From contig NZ_BMVG01000060.1 in the NCBI RefSeq assembly GCF_014650595.1, forward strand, positions 1 to 35,475: DNA of 35,475 nucleotides, in the 5' to 3' direction. Each line of letters opens with the position of its first letter. The first letter of the stretch is position 1. Below the pieces are notes generated by a model. The model had not been told where the DNA came from and did no database searches. It worked only from the letters and a program-made list of their open reading frames with translations. The position numbers and the translations under genes were made by a program. Shown here in pieces: positions 1 through 8,705 of the stretch. Source of the stretch: Streptomyces alanosinicus. Lineage in GTDB: Bacteria > Actinomycetota > Actinomycetes > Streptomycetales > Streptomycetaceae.

Positions 1-452
1 ACCCCGGCCGGCGCGTCGGGCCCTTGGCATGCCCGAAGACGCCACACGGCCCGAAAACATCCCCCCGGCCATCAACCCGGTTCAGCCAAACCCAACTGAA
101 AGGCGGAGGCTGATCAGCGGTCTGCCAATGCCTCCGGCACCGGTGACACCACCTTTTCGATCATCGTCGACTGGGGGCGCAAGTCATGCCGGGCCGAAGG
201 CCGGGAGCCTCATTGCGAGGCCACGAAGAAGGTAACTGTGATAGTCGAGGTGCGGCCTGGGTTGGGCTGCTGCCAGGCTCGGCGTCGATGTTCCGGCATG
301 ACCCACAAGGTCCCGTCGGGAGTGCACGCATTGCATACAGCTGTGGGCACTCTGCGCTAACGACTTCGTCATCACGCCTCGGTAGCTTCCAAGGCATCCG
401 TCGGTGAGGCGGAGAAGAACGACTACAACAGCAGAGAAACGAGAAGGAAGCC
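1..452. other. No supported gene
   Basis: I see no convincing coding region in these 452 bases. The open frames on both strands are short, mutually overlapping and of arginine/proline-rich composition, as expected of chance frames in high-GC DNA. The stretch may contain the promoter of the secreted protein that follows, but I could not identify -10 and -35 boxes with confidence. Confidence 0.5.
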
Positions 453-809
453 GTGTTCAAGAATCGACTCGTCGGCGCAGCCGCCCTCGCCGCCTTCGCC
501 AGCGTCTCTCTCGGCTTGGCCACTCCCGCCAACGCGGCGCCCGCCAAGGACAGCGTCGCCGCCAGTTGCAAGGCTGGCAATGTCACAGCCAAGGAAACTA
601 TGAAAATACGCACGACTCCCAAGATGTCCGGCATTGCCCTCGGACTGTTCCCCAAGGGCGCCGCGACCTGCCTCAGGGGCGGCGGGCCGGGTGGCATGTA
701 CACCGCCTGTGGGAGTCACCAAGCGGGCTGGGCATACATCGACTATCGAGGCATGAAGGGCTATGTCATGGACGGCTGCCTTGACTACGGCGGTCCTATT
801 GACTGGTGA
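453..809 (+). CDS. Small secreted SH3-like protein
   Basis: A 118-residue exported protein of unknown function. Residues 1-28 form a classical Sec signal peptide: Lys/Arg at positions 3-5, an alanine/leucine-rich core, and an Ala-Asn-Ala cleavage motif just before Ala-Pro. The mature part is about 90 residues with four cysteines, enough for two disulfides. It contains a stretch (residues about 46-62, MKIRTTPKMSGIALG) typical of bacterial SH3 domains, where 'R-T-x-P' is followed by a hydrophobic 'G-x-x-x-x-G' turn, then a Gly/Tyr-rich end. Streptomyces encode many such small extracellular SH3-like proteins, whose ligands are usually unknown. The start is GTG at 453, preceded by an AGGAAG ribosome site. 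It stands alone: the next 600 bases are decayed sequence. Confidence 0.75.
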   Translation: MFKNRLVGAAALAAFASVSLGLATPANAAPAKDSVAASCKAGNVTAKETMKIRTTPKMSGIALGLFPKGAATCLRGGGPGGMYTACGSHQAGWAYIDYRGMKGYVMDGCLDYGGPIDW

Positions 810-1150
810 CTGGCCCATCGGCACACCCTCAGGTATGCGGACAGCACTCCTGGGCGACAGGCACGGTGACGTGGCCCGCGCGCTCAGGAAAACGCTGACG
901 CGCCTGTTGAGGGCATCGGCTCCGTCTCAGTTTCCGTCTCATTCACCACCGTTCGAGGCCGTTCGAAGCAGATCACGCCACGGCCGGGAGTACGGGGATG
1001 AACGAGGCTGAACGGCCGTGGATCGCGCCCTGACCAGCACGAACAGACCTGGACAACGGCACTCGGCCGACTCGGCATCGGCTGAGTGTGCCCGTGCCAG
1101 CGGTGCCCGGCACCCGAGTCTGGGGTGTGCGGGCCGCGCCGCACGTCGCA
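810..1150. other. Decayed or non-coding stretch
   Basis: No open frame here has recognisable protein features. The frames on the two strands are short and overlap each other. The stretch sits between the secreted protein and fragments of two broken genes, so it is probably part of the same decayed region. Confidence 0.45.
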
Positions 1151-1310
1151 TCAGGTGACCCTCTCGGCTGGTTCACTGCGTAGCAGGTCCGGGCGGGTCT
1201 CGGCCATCGCGAAGGCCCGTGCGAGCCCGTCCACCAGGATTCGGTCGATGCAGTAGAGGCGGGCTCGCTCATCCCGCTGGAGCAGCCGGTCCGCGCCTGC
1301 CGGGCCGACG
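1151..1310 (-). pseudogene. C-terminal fragment of an unknown protein
   Basis: Reading leftwards from about 1310 to a stop at 1151-1153, the frame gives about 50 residues of ordinary amphipathic protein composition (for example DERARLYCIDRILVDGLA), unlike the Arg/Pro-rich shadow frames around it. There is no plausible start and the frame runs back into DNA that, on the other strand, encodes the HExxH fragment. It therefore looks like the 3' end of a gene joined tail-in at a recombination point near 1310-1320. I do not recognise the family. It could be chance coding. Confidence 0.3.
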
Positions 1311-1736
1311 TGCCGTTGCATCGCCCGCCTCATCGAGCAGCAGTTCGGCGCCGGGCTGACTCAACCCAGCGAGAGCGATCTCGCGATGCTACGCCAGGGC
1401 TCTCAACTCCTGCACGAGCGCCTGCCGCTGACTACTCGTGGTGCCCTGAGCCACACCCACCTGGTTGGGGTCACCTCGGGGACCGACGCGTGGGCGGGCA
1501 AGTCGTCGACCTCTCAGTTCACCGTGGTCGGCATCTTCTTCCTGAACCGCAAGCTCCTCCGGAACCCCTGGTGGGTGGCCGAGCACCTGCTCCACGAGGC
1601 ACTTCACCAGAAGTTGTACGACTTCTGCCACGCCCACTCTAGGCTCGTCCGCGACCTCGACGACTCTCCGAATGCTCCCGCCGATGTCCGTCGCGTCGTG
1701 TCGCTGTGGAACGCCCCAGGCCTCAACGGGAACTGA
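1311..1736 (+). pseudogene. HExxH-motif protein, truncated by IS3
   Basis: An open frame with no credible start (the in-frame stop is at 1254; the first ATG is at 1386) carries a HEALH motif at codons near 1596-1610, followed by KLYDFCHAHS and VRRVVSLWNAPG. HExxH is a metal-binding signature. The surrounding sequence resembles the Streptomyces HExxH proteins now classed as possible alpha-ketoglutarate-type peptide hydroxylases that accompany RiPP-like loci; that assignment is from memory and tentative. The frame ends at a TGA (1734-1736) formed by the first bases of the IS3 end, so the rest of the protein is missing. The N-terminus is also abrupt, near the join with the opposite-strand fragment. 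Almost certainly non-functional. Confidence 0.6.
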
Positions 1737-2694
1737 ACCGTTCCGGGTTTGATCGAGACTCTAGGTCGTGACTGTGACCTGGGGTTTCGTGGTAGTACTT
1801 GGTCTCGTATTCGGCGGGTGGGATGTGCCCTATTTCACCGTGGAGCCGACGGTGGCAGTACCAGTCGACCCACTCGGCGGTGGCGAGTTCAACCTGGGAA
1901 AGCGTCTTCCAGGGCCGATAGGGCTTGATCAACTCGGTCTTGAACAGGCCGATCGTGGACTCCATGAGGGCGTTGTCGTAGGCGTCGCCGACCGATCCGA
2001 TCGACGCGGCGATGCCTGCCCGGTCGAGGTGCTCGGCGAGCGCGAACGATGTGTACTGCGAGCCGGCATCGGAGTGATGTATCAACTCGCCTTTCTGGTG
2101 AGGTTGTTGGTCGCGGTCGCGCTGCCACAGGGCCATGTCGAGGGCGTCCAGGACGAGCCGTGTCTCCTTCGATGTGGCTGCTGACCAGCCGACGATGCGG
2201 CGGGAGAAGGTGTCCACGACGAAGGCGACGTAGACGACGCCGGCGAACGTGGTGACGTGGATGAAGTCGGCGACCCAGCATCGGTTCGGGGCGGGGGCGA
2301 CGAAGTCGCGGTCCACGAGGTCCGGGGCCCGTTCCGCGCTCGCGTCGGGGATGGTGGTGATCACCTTTTTGCCGCGGACCGCTCCGGTGACGCCGAGTTC
2401 ACGCATGAGGTGCTCGACGGTGCAGCGGGCCACCGCGACATCCTGGCGGTTCAGGTGCCGCCAGATCTTCCGGGCGCCGTAGACACGGTAGTTGGCCTCG
2501 TAGGCCTGTGTGATCAGGATCTTGAGTTCGGCGTCGCGGACGGTGCGGGCCGCGGGTGCGGCCTGGCGTTTGTGATGGGCGTAGTAGGTCGACGGGGCGA
2601 TCTTGCAGTCGTGGTCGGTGAGGACCCGGCAGACCGGCTCGACGCCGCCGAAGCGGTCCTTGTGCTCGTCGATGAACGCTACGAGCGTGTGTGT
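1723..2694 (-). pseudogene. IS3 transposase orfB (orfA side lost)
   Basis: This frame encodes the DDE integrase part of an IS3 transposase. Seen in order: an HTH_21-like segment (FIDEHKDRFGGVEPVCRVL ... STYYAHHKR), the first catalytic Asp in CWVADFIHVTTF, the second in HHSDAGSQYTS, and the Glu in NALMESTIGLFKTELI, with the usual C-terminal WVDWYCHRRLHGEIG segment. In this family orfB is normally expressed by a programmed frameshift from orfA. Here only the orfA tail (FFAAELDRPHTRS, stop at 2679) remains in a neighbouring frame, so no full OrfAB can be made. The GTG at 2433 is internal and not the real start. The C-terminus reads about three codons past the likely IS boundary. Confidence 0.8.
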
Positions 2695-2723
2695 GGCCGG
2701 TCGAGCTCGGCCGCGAAGAAAGA
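1734..2723 (-). mobile_element. IS3-family element, truncated
   Basis: The left boundary is probably the TGAACCGTTCCGGG sequence at 1734, since IS3 ends usually begin with TG. The element contains all of the orfB part of the transposase and only the last codons of orfA (frame ending in TAG at 2679-2681). The rest of orfA and the other inverted end are absent: the sequence switches at 2724 to an IS30 element, and nothing from IS3 resumes after it. This fits IS30 insertion followed by loss of adjacent DNA. No target duplication can be checked because one end is gone. Confidence 0.75.
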
Positions 2724-2724
2724 C

Positions 2725-2744
2725 GCCTTAGATTCAACCGGTCA
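2725..2744 (+). repeat. IS30 left inverted repeat
   Basis: 20 bases, exactly complementary to 3914-3933. Confidence 0.9.
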
Positions 2745-2774
2745 GAGCAACAGTGCTGGTTGAGGACGGGTTAC

Positions 2775-3923
2775 GTGGCGAGATTGGGTCGGCCGGGGAT
2801 GTCGGACGAGATGAAGGCCGACTTGTGGCGGCGGTGGAGGGCCGGGGAGTCGATCAGCGTCATCTCGAGACAGATCGGCAAACCACCCGGCTCGGTGTTC
2901 ACCGTCCTCAAGCACCACGGAGGAATCGCTCCCGCGCCCCGCAAGGCGCGCGCTGGAAGCCTGACCTTGGGCGAGCGGGAAGAGATCTCACGCGGGCTTT
3001 GTGCCGGCCATTCCTACCGGGCGATCGCCGGCCTGCTGGGGCGTGCGGTGTCGACGATCAGCCGTGAAGTCGGCAACAACGGCGGACGCGACGTATACCG
3101 GGCAATCGCTGCGCAGGAACGGGCACTTGACCGCGCCCGGCGCCCGAAACAGTGCCTGCTCGCCGCCAGACCGGCGCTCAGGCAGACGGTACTGACCCTG
3201 CTCTGCGAGGAGTGGTCACCCGAGCAGATAGTCGGCCACCTCCGTCGTTATCACGGCAATGACCCGGCGATGGAGATCAGCCACGAGACGATCTACCGGT
3301 CGGTCTACACCACCCGGTGGAAAGTGATCCCCCGCGAGGTCTGCAAACGCCTTCGCACCGGCCGCCCGATCCGGAAGAACAAGCGACACACAGTGAAGGG
3401 GCAATGGCGCTCGCAGATCACCGATGCCCGGCCGATCGAGGAGCGGCCCCAGGCCGCGGAGGACCGCAGCGAGCCTGGGCACCTGGAAGGCGATCTGGTG
3501 ATCGGCTCGAACAACAGCCAGGTCGCCACACTGGTCGACCGCAAGACGCGGTTCCTCACGCTCGTGAAACTCGCCAGCCGCCACACCAACGTGGTCGTTC
3601 CAGCTCTGGCCGAGACATACACGCGCATGGACTCCCGACTACGCGGCACGCTGACCTGGGATCGCGGCATGGAACTGGCAGCGCACAAGCGTCTCAGCAC
3701 TGACACCGGCGTCGACGTGTTCTTCGCAGCCCCGCGCAGCCCCTGGCAGCGCGGCACCAACGAGAACACCAACAAGCTGCTCCGGCAGTACCTGCCCAAA
3801 GGGACGAACCTCTCGACGTTCAGCCAGGGCGACCTTGATGCCATCGCGGCGAAACTCAACAACCGCCCCCGCAAGTGCCTGGGATTCCGCACCCCGGCCG
3901 AGAGTGTTGCCTTGACCGGTTGA
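2775..3923 (+). CDS. IS30 family transposase
   Basis: Catalyses copy-out transposition of its own IS30-type element. Translated from GTG 2775 it is 382 residues; the open frame continues upstream to 2691, but that part lies outside the left inverted repeat and belongs to IS3 DNA, so 2775 (or TTG 2760 / ATG 2799) is preferred. N-terminal helix-turn-helix segments are seen (DLWRRWRAGESISVISRQIG and LTLGEREEISRGL), then ISHETIYRSVY, a typical IS30 motif. The DDE triad is present: Asp in GHLEGDLVIG, Asp in LTWDRGMELA, and Glu in RGTNENTNKLLRQYLPKG. The stop overlaps the right inverted repeat. The gene looks intact and potentially active. Confidence 0.92.
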   Translation: MARLGRPGMSDEMKADLWRRWRAGESISVISRQIGKPPGSVFTVLKHHGGIAPAPRKARAGSLTLGEREEISRGLCAGHSYRAIAGLLGRAVSTISREVGNNGGRDVYRAIAAQERALDRARRPKQCLLAARPALRQTVLTLLCEEWSPEQIVGHLRRYHGNDPAMEISHETIYRSVYTTRWKVIPREVCKRLRTGRPIRKNKRHTVKGQWRSQITDARPIEERPQAAEDRSEPGHLEGDLVIGSNNSQVATLVDRKTRFLTLVKLASRHTNVVVPALAETYTRMDSRLRGTLTWDRGMELAAHKRLSTDTGVDVFFAAPRSPWQRGTNENTNKLLRQYLPKGTNLSTFSQGDLDAIAAKLNNRPRKCLGFRTPAESVALTG

Positions 3924-3933
3924 ATCTAAGGCG
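3914..3933 (-). repeat. IS30 right inverted repeat
   Basis: Exact complement of 2725-2744; the transposase stop codon lies inside it. The end is only about 40 bases from the P450 stop codon. Confidence 0.9.
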
Positions 3934-3972
3934 CCAATTTGTGTACACCGTGAGGAATCTCAAGCCCCGGAT

Positions 3973-5220
3973 TCAGCGGGTCCGTACGAGCATCCGGGAG
4001 GGGCCGTGGAAGACCAGGTCGTCACCGTAGACGGGTTGCGTCGCGAGGACGGGGTGCGGCATCCGGCGTAGCAACTCGGTGAGTCCGACCGCCGCTTCGA
4101 CGCGGGCGAGGGCAGTGCCCAGGCAGTAGTGGGGGCCGGTGCCGAAGCCGAGGTGGCCGCCGGGTGTGCGGGTGATGTCGAGGCGATCGGGGTGCGAGAA
4201 GCGGGCGGGGTCGCGGTTGGCTGAGCCGAGGACGAGGACGACTGAGCCGCCACCGGGGATGGCGCGGCCGGCGAGCTGGCCGTCGCGGTTTGGTTGGCGG
4301 GCCCGGGTGACCATCTGGACCGGCGGGTCGTAGCGGATCAGCTCCTCCACGGCACCCGCCATCTGGCCGGGTGCGGTCGCTCCGCGCAGGGCGGCGAGCT
4401 GGTCGGGGTGGGCCAGGAGCGCGAGGAGTCCCTTGCAAAGCAGCAGGGTGCTGGTCTCGTGCCCCGCGGTCAGCAGGTGGACGCAGGTGCCGGTGACGAC
4501 GTCGTCGCCCAAGCCCGCTGCTCCGGCCCGTTCGGCCATGGCGCCGATTAGGTCGTCGCCGTATTGGGCGCCTGAGAGATGTGCCGTTCTGCGGCGACGT
4601 AGCTCTGTCAGAAAGTACGCGTCCAGTTCACGGGCCGCCGTGTCCGCGACGGCGAATGCGTTTGGGCTGCGCCCGGCCCGGGCGCGGGTCGCCTGCTGGA
4701 GGTCCAGTGCTCGGGTCCGGAACCAGTCGCGGTCCGCCGGCGGGACGCCCAGCAGTTCGCCGATGACCAGCAGGGGGAGCGGCGCGGCGAACCGCTCGAC
4801 CAGGTCGACCTCATCCTCTTCGAGGAGCGTGTCGGCCAGACGGGACGCCAACTGCCGGATACGCGGCTCCAGATTACGCACGACGGTCAGGGTGAAGGCC
4901 GCTGCGGCGAGTTTGCGCACCCGCCCGTGCAACGGCGGGTCCATGAACACCATCCAGTTGCGGACGGTCCTGGCCAGGTGCGGGCACTCGTCAGCCGGTA
5001 CCCACGCTGGGCGCGGGCCGCGCACGTACGCGCGGTCGGCGAGGATCTGTGCCACGTCACTGTGCCGGAAGACGTACCAGGAGCCGTCCGCTCCGAAGTG
5101 CACAGGGTCGCCGGACCGGTAGCGGGCGTAGAGGCTGTAGGGGTCCGCAAGCGGTATGTCCGAGGCCCGCAGCGGGGGGAGGGCTGGAGCCGGGGCCGCA
5201 CCCGGCACTGGCGCTGTCAC
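3973..5220 (-). CDS. staP: Cytochrome P450, StaP/RebP-like
   Basis: A 415-residue P450. Closest remembered family is StaP/RebP (CYP245), which oxidatively couples the two indoles of chromopyrrolic acid to build the indolocarbazole core. Visible marks: NWMVFMDPP (89-96), ERFAAPLPLLVIGELLG (142-158), I-helix GTCVHLLTAGHET (244-256), ExxR at E293-R296 in VEELIRYDPPVQMVTR, the heme loop FGTGPHYC with Cys366, and YGDDLVFHGPSRML near the end, which matches StaP closely. The start is GTG 5220: its GTGA overlaps the stop of the upstream synthase gene, so translation is coupled. Last gene of the operon; IS30 begins about 40 bases beyond its stop, so further tailoring genes may have been lost. The product could be an indolocarbazole, or another coupled bisindole. 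Confidence 0.88.
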   Translation of the reverse strand: MTAPVPGAAPAPALPPLRASDIPLADPYSLYARYRSGDPVHFGADGSWYVFRHSDVAQILADRAYVRGPRPAWVPADECPHLARTVRNWMVFMDPPLHGRVRKLAAAAFTLTVVRNLEPRIRQLASRLADTLLEEDEVDLVERFAAPLPLLVIGELLGVPPADRDWFRTRALDLQQATRARAGRSPNAFAVADTAARELDAYFLTELRRRRTAHLSGAQYGDDLIGAMAERAGAAGLGDDVVTGTCVHLLTAGHETSTLLLCKGLLALLAHPDQLAALRGATAPGQMAGAVEELIRYDPPVQMVTRARQPNRDGQLAGRAIPGGGSVVLVLGSANRDPARFSHPDRLDITRTPGGHLGFGTGPHYCLGTALARVEAAVGLTELLRRMPHPVLATQPVYGDDLVFHGPSRMLVRTR

Positions 5221-8200
5221 GACAAGCCGTTCGACCGGGGGAGCACCACACCGCACGTGTCCCCGGCGCTGCCGCTGAACCGGTCCGCGAAGAAGGCCAT
5301 CAGCTCGCCCACACTGCCGGGCACCGCCTCGCACCGGCGGGCGGCTGCTGCCAAGTGTGCGAACCGCAGGCCGATCGAGCGGCGTGCAATGTCGGGCCGG
5401 GACCCTGCGGCAGGCAGTGCGTCGAGCTCGAAGGTCGGCCCTGCTGTCCTGCCTGGCTGCCCCGAGTCCATAGTCACCAGGAGTTCGGCGAGGGGGCGCA
5501 TCATCCCGGTCATCACCTCTATGGAGCAGTTCATCAGTTCCGAGCGGCGCAGGCTCGCGTCGGGGCATGTGCCGAAGTGTTGAGCCATCAGCTGGAGCAT
5601 CATGTGATATGAGTGGTTGAACAGAGTGGCCACGGTGCGGGCATCGGGATCCGTGATCGGGGCGCAGGTGCCGTCGCGGCGCCGCAACACCGGGTTGCGC
5701 AGCACGGGGTGGGCGGGGTTCCAGGGGACCCGGTGGCCGTACGGGCCAGGTGCCCGCTCGGTGGTCAACAGATCGGCGATGCCCAGGAACGTTCTGAAGT
5801 GGGAGACTTCCGTGCCGCACTCCAGCCCGCCTCCTGAGCCGCTCTTACGGGTATCCCTCGCGCCGCTTTCCCGTCCGCACTGCGGGCTGCCCCCCTCCGC
5901 AGCCGCCCGGTCGGCCGCTAAAAGAGGCGCCCAACGGGCTGTCCCACCCTCACCCTGCTCAGTGATCAAGTCCACTGCGAACAGGGCACTCGTCACGTCG
6001 TCGACCTCCAACTGGTAGTCGGGATGGCGGGTGTTCAGCGCCGAGCGTAGGAAGAGGTGATGTTCGCCGCCGCCGCGCCCCTTGTCGACCAGGAACAGGT
6101 CCGGCACGCGCTGCAATCCCTCGCGGATGCCCGCGTACAACTCGCTGACCGAGCGCCAGGCGAATCCGTGGCCGCTGCTCTCCCAACTCCTCGACGGGTA
6201 CCACTGCGTGCCTGTTCCCGGCCGCTGGATCTCCTCCATCAAAGACGCGGGCTGCTCGATGGCGACGAAGCGTTGAACACTGCCGATGCTGAGACCTTCG
6301 AGCGCGAAGTCCAGCGGTACCGGGAGCACGGCGTTGACTGTGGCGAAGTCGACGACCGGCACGTGGAAGGGCTCGCCCATCGCCATGATGATGTTGTTGA
6401 CCAGTAGGAAGTGGATCATCTCCTCGCGGGCTACCGACAGCAGGCTCCCGCGGATCCCGTCGTCAAGGCTGGCCCCGCCCGTCCCGCAGGCCAGCTTCCA
6501 CTGCCGATGCGTCCACCGCCCAGCGCGGACCTGAGCGAGCCCCGCGGCGTGGGTTGGCACGGAGAACGCCGCATACAGGTACTGGAGCATGATGGCCAGT
6601 TCCAGCATGGCCGCCTGTTTCAGCGCGGTCCACAGTTCGCCCCGCGTGCTGATCCCGGCGTGCTCCGAGCGCCGCCGATCGCGACCGCCGGGATGCCGCT
6701 TCGCCGGGACGGTCATCGGTGGGCGCGCCCGCGCCGCCTGCAGGTTGCGCAGGTGGGCGAGGAGCAGCCGCGCCTTCGGGTCGGACAGGTCACGCGTCGG
6801 AGGCATGTAGTACGTCATGGCCCGGTTCCCCGGATCGCACATCTGCCACACCAGATCGGCGTACGTCTCCACCTTGCATCGGTCGGCCAGGGTGAAGACC
6901 TCTGTGCGCATGAACGAGGAGATGTGCTCGTAGAAGGCGAACACTTCCCGGTGGACCAGCTCGAAGCCGACCTCCTCGCGCGGCACGTCGTCCAGGTGCC
7001 AGTCGTCGGGTAGTACGCGCACGGTCAGTGAGCCGGGCCCGGCCCAGTAGCCGAGTGCGTCCCCGTCGTCGTACGCGGTCCAGGCCGAACCGGGCGTCTC
7101 GGGGTCGACCGGCGGTGCGTCGAGCGGATCGGTGGAGAGCAGGATCCGGCAGGTGCCAGCGCGTTCCCCGCGCAGCACGAGCTCGCCGTGCCCGTGCGCG
7201 TCGGCCTCCACCACGCAGTCAGCCGCCCAGCCGTCGGAACCGGCCCGCCCGTCACGTGTGCCGAGCAGTACGGCGTCGGCGCAGCGCGCCGCGGATGCGC
7301 CGGCGGTGCCGTCCGCAGGCAGGGCGCGAGGGTTGTAGAACTGGCGGACGTGGATCCTTCCGGGGCCGGCCGGCCGGCCCCGGACGTAGGACCGCAGCGG
7401 CACTCGCACCGGATGGTCGGCATCACGGGTCCGGTCACGGTGGTGCAGCACCAGGAGGGCCTCGTCCGTCTGGACGTTGGTCTCGCGCTCGGTCAGCAGC
7501 GTTCGTCGCCCGCCCCTGCCGTCGGAGCCGGTCAGCACCAGGGCCTGCTCGGCGGCCTCCGGCCATCCCGGCTCTGCGGGCACGTCGACGATCCCGCATG
7601 TGGTCTCCTCGCGGTAGGACCGGGATGGGATCCGGGCCACCAGCGCATCGGTGCGGGCAGTACGCAGCTCCAGGACGCCTGCGTCCATGGGCGGGCCGAG
7701 CCGGTGGAGCGGACCGTGCGGCCCCGGCCGGGCTGCCCTGGAGGCGAGTGGAACGGCCGTCACCATGTTCAGGGCGGTGCGGCCGTCCGCCACCCTTACC
7801 GTCATGTGGTGCAGAGGGGACCCAGTGACCGGTACGAGCAGCCGCCCGGCCGGATAGCTGCGCAACTCGTCTGCGTGCCAGGGCGCGACCGTGCCCCGTA
7901 CCCGCCACCGGTCGGGGGCGTCCGGCTCTTGGGGCGAGGCCATGTTGTCCAGGGCGAGCTGGACGACGATCCCGTCGGCCCCATCTCTGAGGGCGCTGCG
8001 CAGCGTGGCCACGGCAGGGGAGGCGCCGCTGTCCGGCTGGTCGGCATCGAGCCAGTCGAGGTCCGGGGCTGAGACCGTGAACTGGTGCACGGCGGCATAG
8101 CGCAGCCGGGAGGCGAGCACGTGCTCGCCGACGTCCTGGATCCGGGCGAAGCTCACCCAACGCGGCGGGTGCACGCCGGTGACCCCTCCGGTGAACAGGT

Positions 8201-8705
8201 AGCCGTGGTCGTGGGAACGGCCGCGCCGGCCGACGCCGAACCGGCCGACCATCAGCGCGGTGGTCCAGTTCGACGCCGGGTCCAAGTCGAAGACCCGCGC
8301 GCGATTCGCGGTGGTGCGCAGGTAGGGGTTGTAATGCCCCCAGACGTCGACACGGCTGCCGACCACCGGGTCGGCGTCCGTGTCCGCGCCTCCGCTGCAG
8401 CCGCCCTCCGTCTCGACGGTGGTGACCCGGGCGTCGAGCCAGAAGTGACCGTTTCCACCGAAGTTCCAGCCCTTGACGATGCCGAATAGGCCGTTCGGGT
8501 CGGGCCGGCCGTTGGGGCCGAAGCGGGTTCCTCTGCCGTCCAGGAAGGCGTGGTAATCGGAGGCCGGCAGGTCGGCTGGGTAGGGCCCGTCGTCGGTCAA
8601 CACCCGGTGGCTGGCCAGGTCGACCATCCCGCACCGCGGCCCAGTCGGGAGCCGGGTGACAGCCATGCCCTCGAAATGCAGCCGGGGCAGATCGAAAACG
8701 CTCAT
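5217..8705 (-). CDS. staD: Chromopyrrolate synthase, StaD/RebD/VioB-like
   Basis: Couples two molecules of indole-3-pyruvate imine, made by the preceding oxidase, to chromopyrrolic acid (or the VioB-type imine dimer). At 1162 residues it is slightly longer than VioB, RebD and StaD (about 1000-1110 by memory). The N-terminal FDLPRLHFEG and GLFGIVKGWNFGGNGHFW (73-90) segments are family signatures. A ferritin-like region follows, with E702 in LELAIMLQYLYAAFS, E762-x-x-H765 in REEMIHFLLVNN, and E966-x-x-H969, then HSYHMMLQLMAQHF (1031-1044). About 45 residues (916-960, Gly/Arg/Ser-rich) look like an insertion in this domain and contain a TTA codon (5919-5921). The start ATG at 8705 shares one base with the oxidase stop; the TTG one codon earlier is less likely. 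Its stop overlaps the P450 start. The gene is intact. Confidence 0.9.
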   Translation of the reverse strand: MSVFDLPRLHFEGMAVTRLPTGPRCGMVDLASHRVLTDDGPYPADLPASDYHAFLDGRGTRFGPNGRPDPNGLFGIVKGWNFGGNGHFWLDARVTTVETEGGCSGGADTDADPVVGSRVDVWGHYNPYLRTTANRARVFDLDPASNWTTALMVGRFGVGRRGRSHDHGYLFTGGVTGVHPPRWVSFARIQDVGEHVLASRLRYAAVHQFTVSAPDLDWLDADQPDSGASPAVATLRSALRDGADGIVVQLALDNMASPQEPDAPDRWRVRGTVAPWHADELRSYPAGRLLVPVTGSPLHHMTVRVADGRTALNMVTAVPLASRAARPGPHGPLHRLGPPMDAGVLELRTARTDALVARIPSRSYREETTCGIVDVPAEPGWPEAAEQALVLTGSDGRGGRRTLLTERETNVQTDEALLVLHHRDRTRDADHPVRVPLRSYVRGRPAGPGRIHVRQFYNPRALPADGTAGASAARCADAVLLGTRDGRAGSDGWAADCVVEADAHGHGELVLRGERAGTCRILLSTDPLDAPPVDPETPGSAWTAYDDGDALGYWAGPGSLTVRVLPDDWHLDDVPREEVGFELVHREVFAFYEHISSFMRTEVFTLADRCKVETYADLVWQMCDPGNRAMTYYMPPTRDLSDPKARLLLAHLRNLQAARARPPMTVPAKRHPGGRDRRRSEHAGISTRGELWTALKQAAMLELAIMLQYLYAAFSVPTHAAGLAQVRAGRWTHRQWKLACGTGGASLDDGIRGSLLSVAREEMIHFLLVNNIIMAMGEPFHVPVVDFATVNAVLPVPLDFALEGLSIGSVQRFVAIEQPASLMEEIQRPGTGTQWYPSRSWESSGHGFAWRSVSELYAGIREGLQRVPDLFLVDKGRGGGEHHLFLRSALNTRHPDYQLEVDDVTSALFAVDLITEQGEGGTARWAPLLAADRAAAEGGSPQCGRESGARDTRKSGSGGGLECGTEVSHFRTFLGIADLLTTERAPGPYGHRVPWNPAHPVLRNPVLRRRDGTCAPITDPDARTVATLFNHSYHMMLQLMAQHFGTCPDASLRRSELMNCSIEVMTGMMRPLAELLVTMDSGQPGRTAGPTFELDALPAAGSRPDIARRSIGLRFAHLAAAARRCEAVPGSVGELMAFFADRFSGSAGDTCGVVLPRSNGLS

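Larger units (their letters stand above)
2724..3934 (+). mobile_element. IS30-family insertion sequence, complete
   Basis: An approximately 1.2-kb element bounded by perfect inverted repeats: gccttagattcaaccggtca at 2725-2744 and its complement at 3914-3933, extendable by one base each side and, with mismatches, by a further 10 bases inwards. It holds one intact transposase. The flanking bases differ (aga on the left, cca on the right), so no target duplication is visible. That agrees with a deletion or rearrangement after insertion, because the left neighbour is IS3 and the right neighbour is the P450 gene. Confidence 0.9.

Noticed and set aside
2691..2774. The upstream extension of the IS30 transposase frame
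   Set aside because: It lies partly outside the inverted repeat, in IS3 DNA, so it cannot belong to the transposase.
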